The notes under the pieces are model-generated. The model did no database searches, was not told the DNA's origin, and was given only the letters and a program-made list of their open reading frames with translations. Made by a program: the position numbers and the translations under genes. 64,000 nt of DNA, taken from contig NZ_OZ239981.1 in assembly GCF_965196975.1 (NCBI RefSeq), forward strand, positions 186,001 to 250,000, in the 5' to 3' direction. Position 1 is the first letter of the stretch, and each line of letters opens with the position of its first letter. Positions 62,650 to 64,000 of the stretch are shown piece after piece. Source of the DNA: Endozoicomonas sp965196975 (GTDB lineage Bacteria; Pseudomonadota; Gammaproteobacteria; Pseudomonadales; Endozoicomonadaceae).

Positions 62650-63479
62650 TGTCAGGTCTGGAAAATACGGGGCGGCAAGATTTGCCGGAAAGGCCGCAGC
62701 GCAGCGAATACAGCTATCACTGGGTTGCCTTTGTGACGATCTTTGCCAAGGAAGTACGGCGTTTTATGAGAATCTGGCCACAGACCCTATTGCCGCCAGC
62801 TATCTCAATGGTGCTTTATTTTGTCATTTTTGGTGCTGTTATTGGTTCCCGTATTGGCACGATGAGTGGCTTTAGCTATATGACATACGTTCTGCCAGGA
62901 CTGGTAATGATGTCGGTTATCACCAACAGCTTCAGTAATGTGGCCTCAAGTTTTTTCAGCAATAAATTTCAGCGAAGTATTGAAGAGGTCCTGATATCAC
63001 CCGTTCCTAACTGGATCATTCTGGCAGGCTATGTGCTGGGTGGTGTTGCCCGGGGTGTGATTACCGGAGCCATCGTTATGGGGCTGGGATTATTCTTTGT
63101 TGAGCTGGAAGTCTATGATGTTTTTGCTACGCTGCTGGCTGTGGTGATGACCGCGACTTTGTTTGCGCTTGGCGGTTTTATTAACGGTATCTTCGCCAGA
63201 AAGTTTGATGATGTCTCTATCATTCCAACCTTCGTTTTGACACCCATGACCTACCTTGGCGGTGTGTTTTACTCCATCGAAATACTGCCTGAGTTCTGGC
63301 AGAAAGTCTCCATGCTGAATCCGATTCTCTATCAGGTGAATACCTTTCGCTATGGGCTTCTGGGTGAGGCGGGTGGTATTGATACTGGTTTTTCCTTTGC
63401 TGTAATGCTTCTGGCTATATTGTCACTGGGTGCATACAGCTTACACCTGCTGAAAACTGGTCATGGCCTGAGAAGTTAA
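62649..63479 (+). CDS. ABC-2 type exporter permease (YadH-like)
   Basis: A 276-residue permease with six hydrophobic segments. The blocks ISMVLYFVIFGAVIGSRIG, SYMTYVLPGLVMMSVITNSF and DVSIIPTFVLTPMTYLGGVFY are typical of YadH and other ABC-2 permeases. Its ATG overlaps the stop of the ATPase gene (GTGATG), so the two are coupled. Together they form one inner-membrane exporter of unknown cargo. Confidence 0.92.
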   Translation: MSGLENTGRQDLPERPQRSEYSYHWVAFVTIFAKEVRRFMRIWPQTLLPPAISMVLYFVIFGAVIGSRIGTMSGFSYMTYVLPGLVMMSVITNSFSNVASSFFSNKFQRSIEEVLISPVPNWIILAGYVLGGVARGVITGAIVMGLGLFFVELEVYDVFATLLAVVMTATLFALGGFINGIFARKFDDVSIIPTFVLTPMTYLGGVFYSIEILPEFWQKVSMLNPILYQVNTFRYGLLGEAGGIDTGFSFAVMLLAILSLGAYSLHLLKTGHGLRS

Positions 63480-63494
63480 TGGTTGTATTGAATA

Positions 63495-64000
63495 ATGAGT
63501 GATGTCCTGCATGCTTCACCGCTGGGTAAAAACAGCGAGTACAAATCGGAATACGATCCTTCGTTGCTGTTTCCTATTGAGCGGAAAGGCAAGCGTGAAG
63601 AGCTGGGTATTGATCCGGATAATTTGCCATTTTATGGTCGTGACCTCTGGTATGGCTATGAGCTTTCCTGGTTAAACATGTCTGGGAAACCAGTAGTACG
63701 CGTGGCTCAATTCGAGTTACCTTGTGATTCACCTTGCTTGGTTGAGTCCAAGTCTTTCAAGCTTTATCTCAACTCATTTAATCAGTCCCGCTTTGAAAGT
63801 GCTGAACAGGTTGCAGAGCGCATGACTCAGGACCTTTCTGCGGTAGCAAAAGCGCCGGTAGCTGTGTGGCTATATACCATCGGTGAGTTTGAGGGGCGGG
63901 CTTTTGATGATACGCCGGGAATCAATATTGATGAGCTGGATGTGGCTGTGGATTGTTATCGATATGACCCAAATCTACTGGCCAGGCATTCTATTGGTGA
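63495..64000 (+). CDS. queF: NADPH-dependent 7-cyano-7-deazaguanine reductase, 5' part
   Basis: The first 168 codons lie in the window; the gene runs off the right edge. LGKNSEYKSEYDPSLLFPIE and ESKSFKLYLNSFNQSRFE match the N-terminal half of the long, E. coli-type QueF, which reduces preQ0 to preQ1 in queuosine synthesis. The catalytic cysteine lies in the C-terminal half and is not seen. The start ATG follows the permease gene by 15 bp, so it may be co-transcribed. Confidence 0.95.
   Translation, partial: MSDVLHASPLGKNSEYKSEYDPSLLFPIERKGKREELGIDPDNLPFYGRDLWYGYELSWLNMSGKPVVRVAQFELPCDSPCLVESKSFKLYLNSFNQSRFESAEQVAERMTQDLSAVAKAPVAVWLYTIGEFEGRAFDDTPGINIDELDVAVDCYRYDPNLLARHSIG

Overview
The window looks like chromosomal DNA of a marine gammaproteobacterium of the Oceanospirillales type, most likely Endozoicomonas or a close relative (inference). 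Several gene orders match those known from pseudomonads and relatives: crp/vfr beside osmC and trpC, trpEGDC with rpe-gph, gltX beside a Glu/Gly/Ala tRNA cluster, and rplM-rpsI-petABC. These are combined with the equipment of a facultative fermenter: glucose-type PTS, PfkA, AdhE and likely FNR boxes. Housekeeping blocks are separated by AT-richer accessory stretches and full-length identical insertion sequences, which indicates a recent transposition burst.

Layout. 1-4.7 kb: start of an SDR gene, zapE, a cupin gene with an in-frame stop, zapG, trxB, cysZ. 4.7-10.8 kb: an AT-rich array of four paralogous membrane proteins of unknown function on the minus strand; the third is split by an ISKra4-type element, and a decayed hinT copy lies beside it. 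10.9-13.7 kb: hinT, an OsmC-like gene, a dimeric-barrel protein, crp, a lipoprotein sodC. 13.8-21.7 kb: rpe-gph, a metallo-beta-lactamase-fold gene and trpE-G-D-C, all on the minus strand. 22.0-28.2 kb: IS-rich region with a broken secreted-protein gene, ISKra4 copy 2 carrying a nested IS66, about 1.1 kb without genes, and a second IS66 that splits a small cysteine-rich secreted protein. 28.6-36.9 kb: adhE, an IS701-like element carrying ISKra4 copy 3, then two different class II fructose-bisphosphate aldolases in tandem. 37.0-38.6 kb: 13 tRNA loci (4 Gly, 5 Glu, 2 Ala, 2 Gly-like pseudogenes) on the minus strand, then gltX. 40.4-43.8 kb: a Na+/H+ antiporter, a TDT-family carrier and a divergent LysR regulator. 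44-46.2 kb: two unrecognised genes, one a lipoprotein. 46.4-51.7 kb: ridA, a DUF2058 gene, petABC, rpsI-rplM. 52.1-53.8 kb: the 3' end of a broken gene and ISKra4 copy 4. 53.9-60.0 kb: gapA, pyk, pfkA, crr and ptsG, a compact glucose uptake and glycolysis block. 60.1-64 kb: a possible small-RNA locus, a TIGR01777 epimerase, a YadGH-type ABC exporter and the start of queF.

How it fits together. ptsG and crr would bring in glucose; pfkA, the two aldolases, gapA and pyk carry it to pyruvate; adhE regenerates NAD+ when oxygen is short; petABC serves respiration. FNR-like palindromes lie upstream of ptsG and between adhE and fba.

The strongest unexpected result comes from the IS ends. ISKra4 copies 1 and 3 have perfect 8-bp target duplications, but copies 2 and 4, in opposite orientation, do not. 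Instead the right flank of copy 2 (CCTACAGC) is the exact reverse complement of the right flank of copy 4 (GCTGTAGG). This is the footprint expected from recombination between the two copies that inverted about 27 kb (25,238-52,407). The two gene halves left at the other ends (22,017-22,239 and 52,081-52,407) would come back onto one strand in tandem if the inversion were undone.
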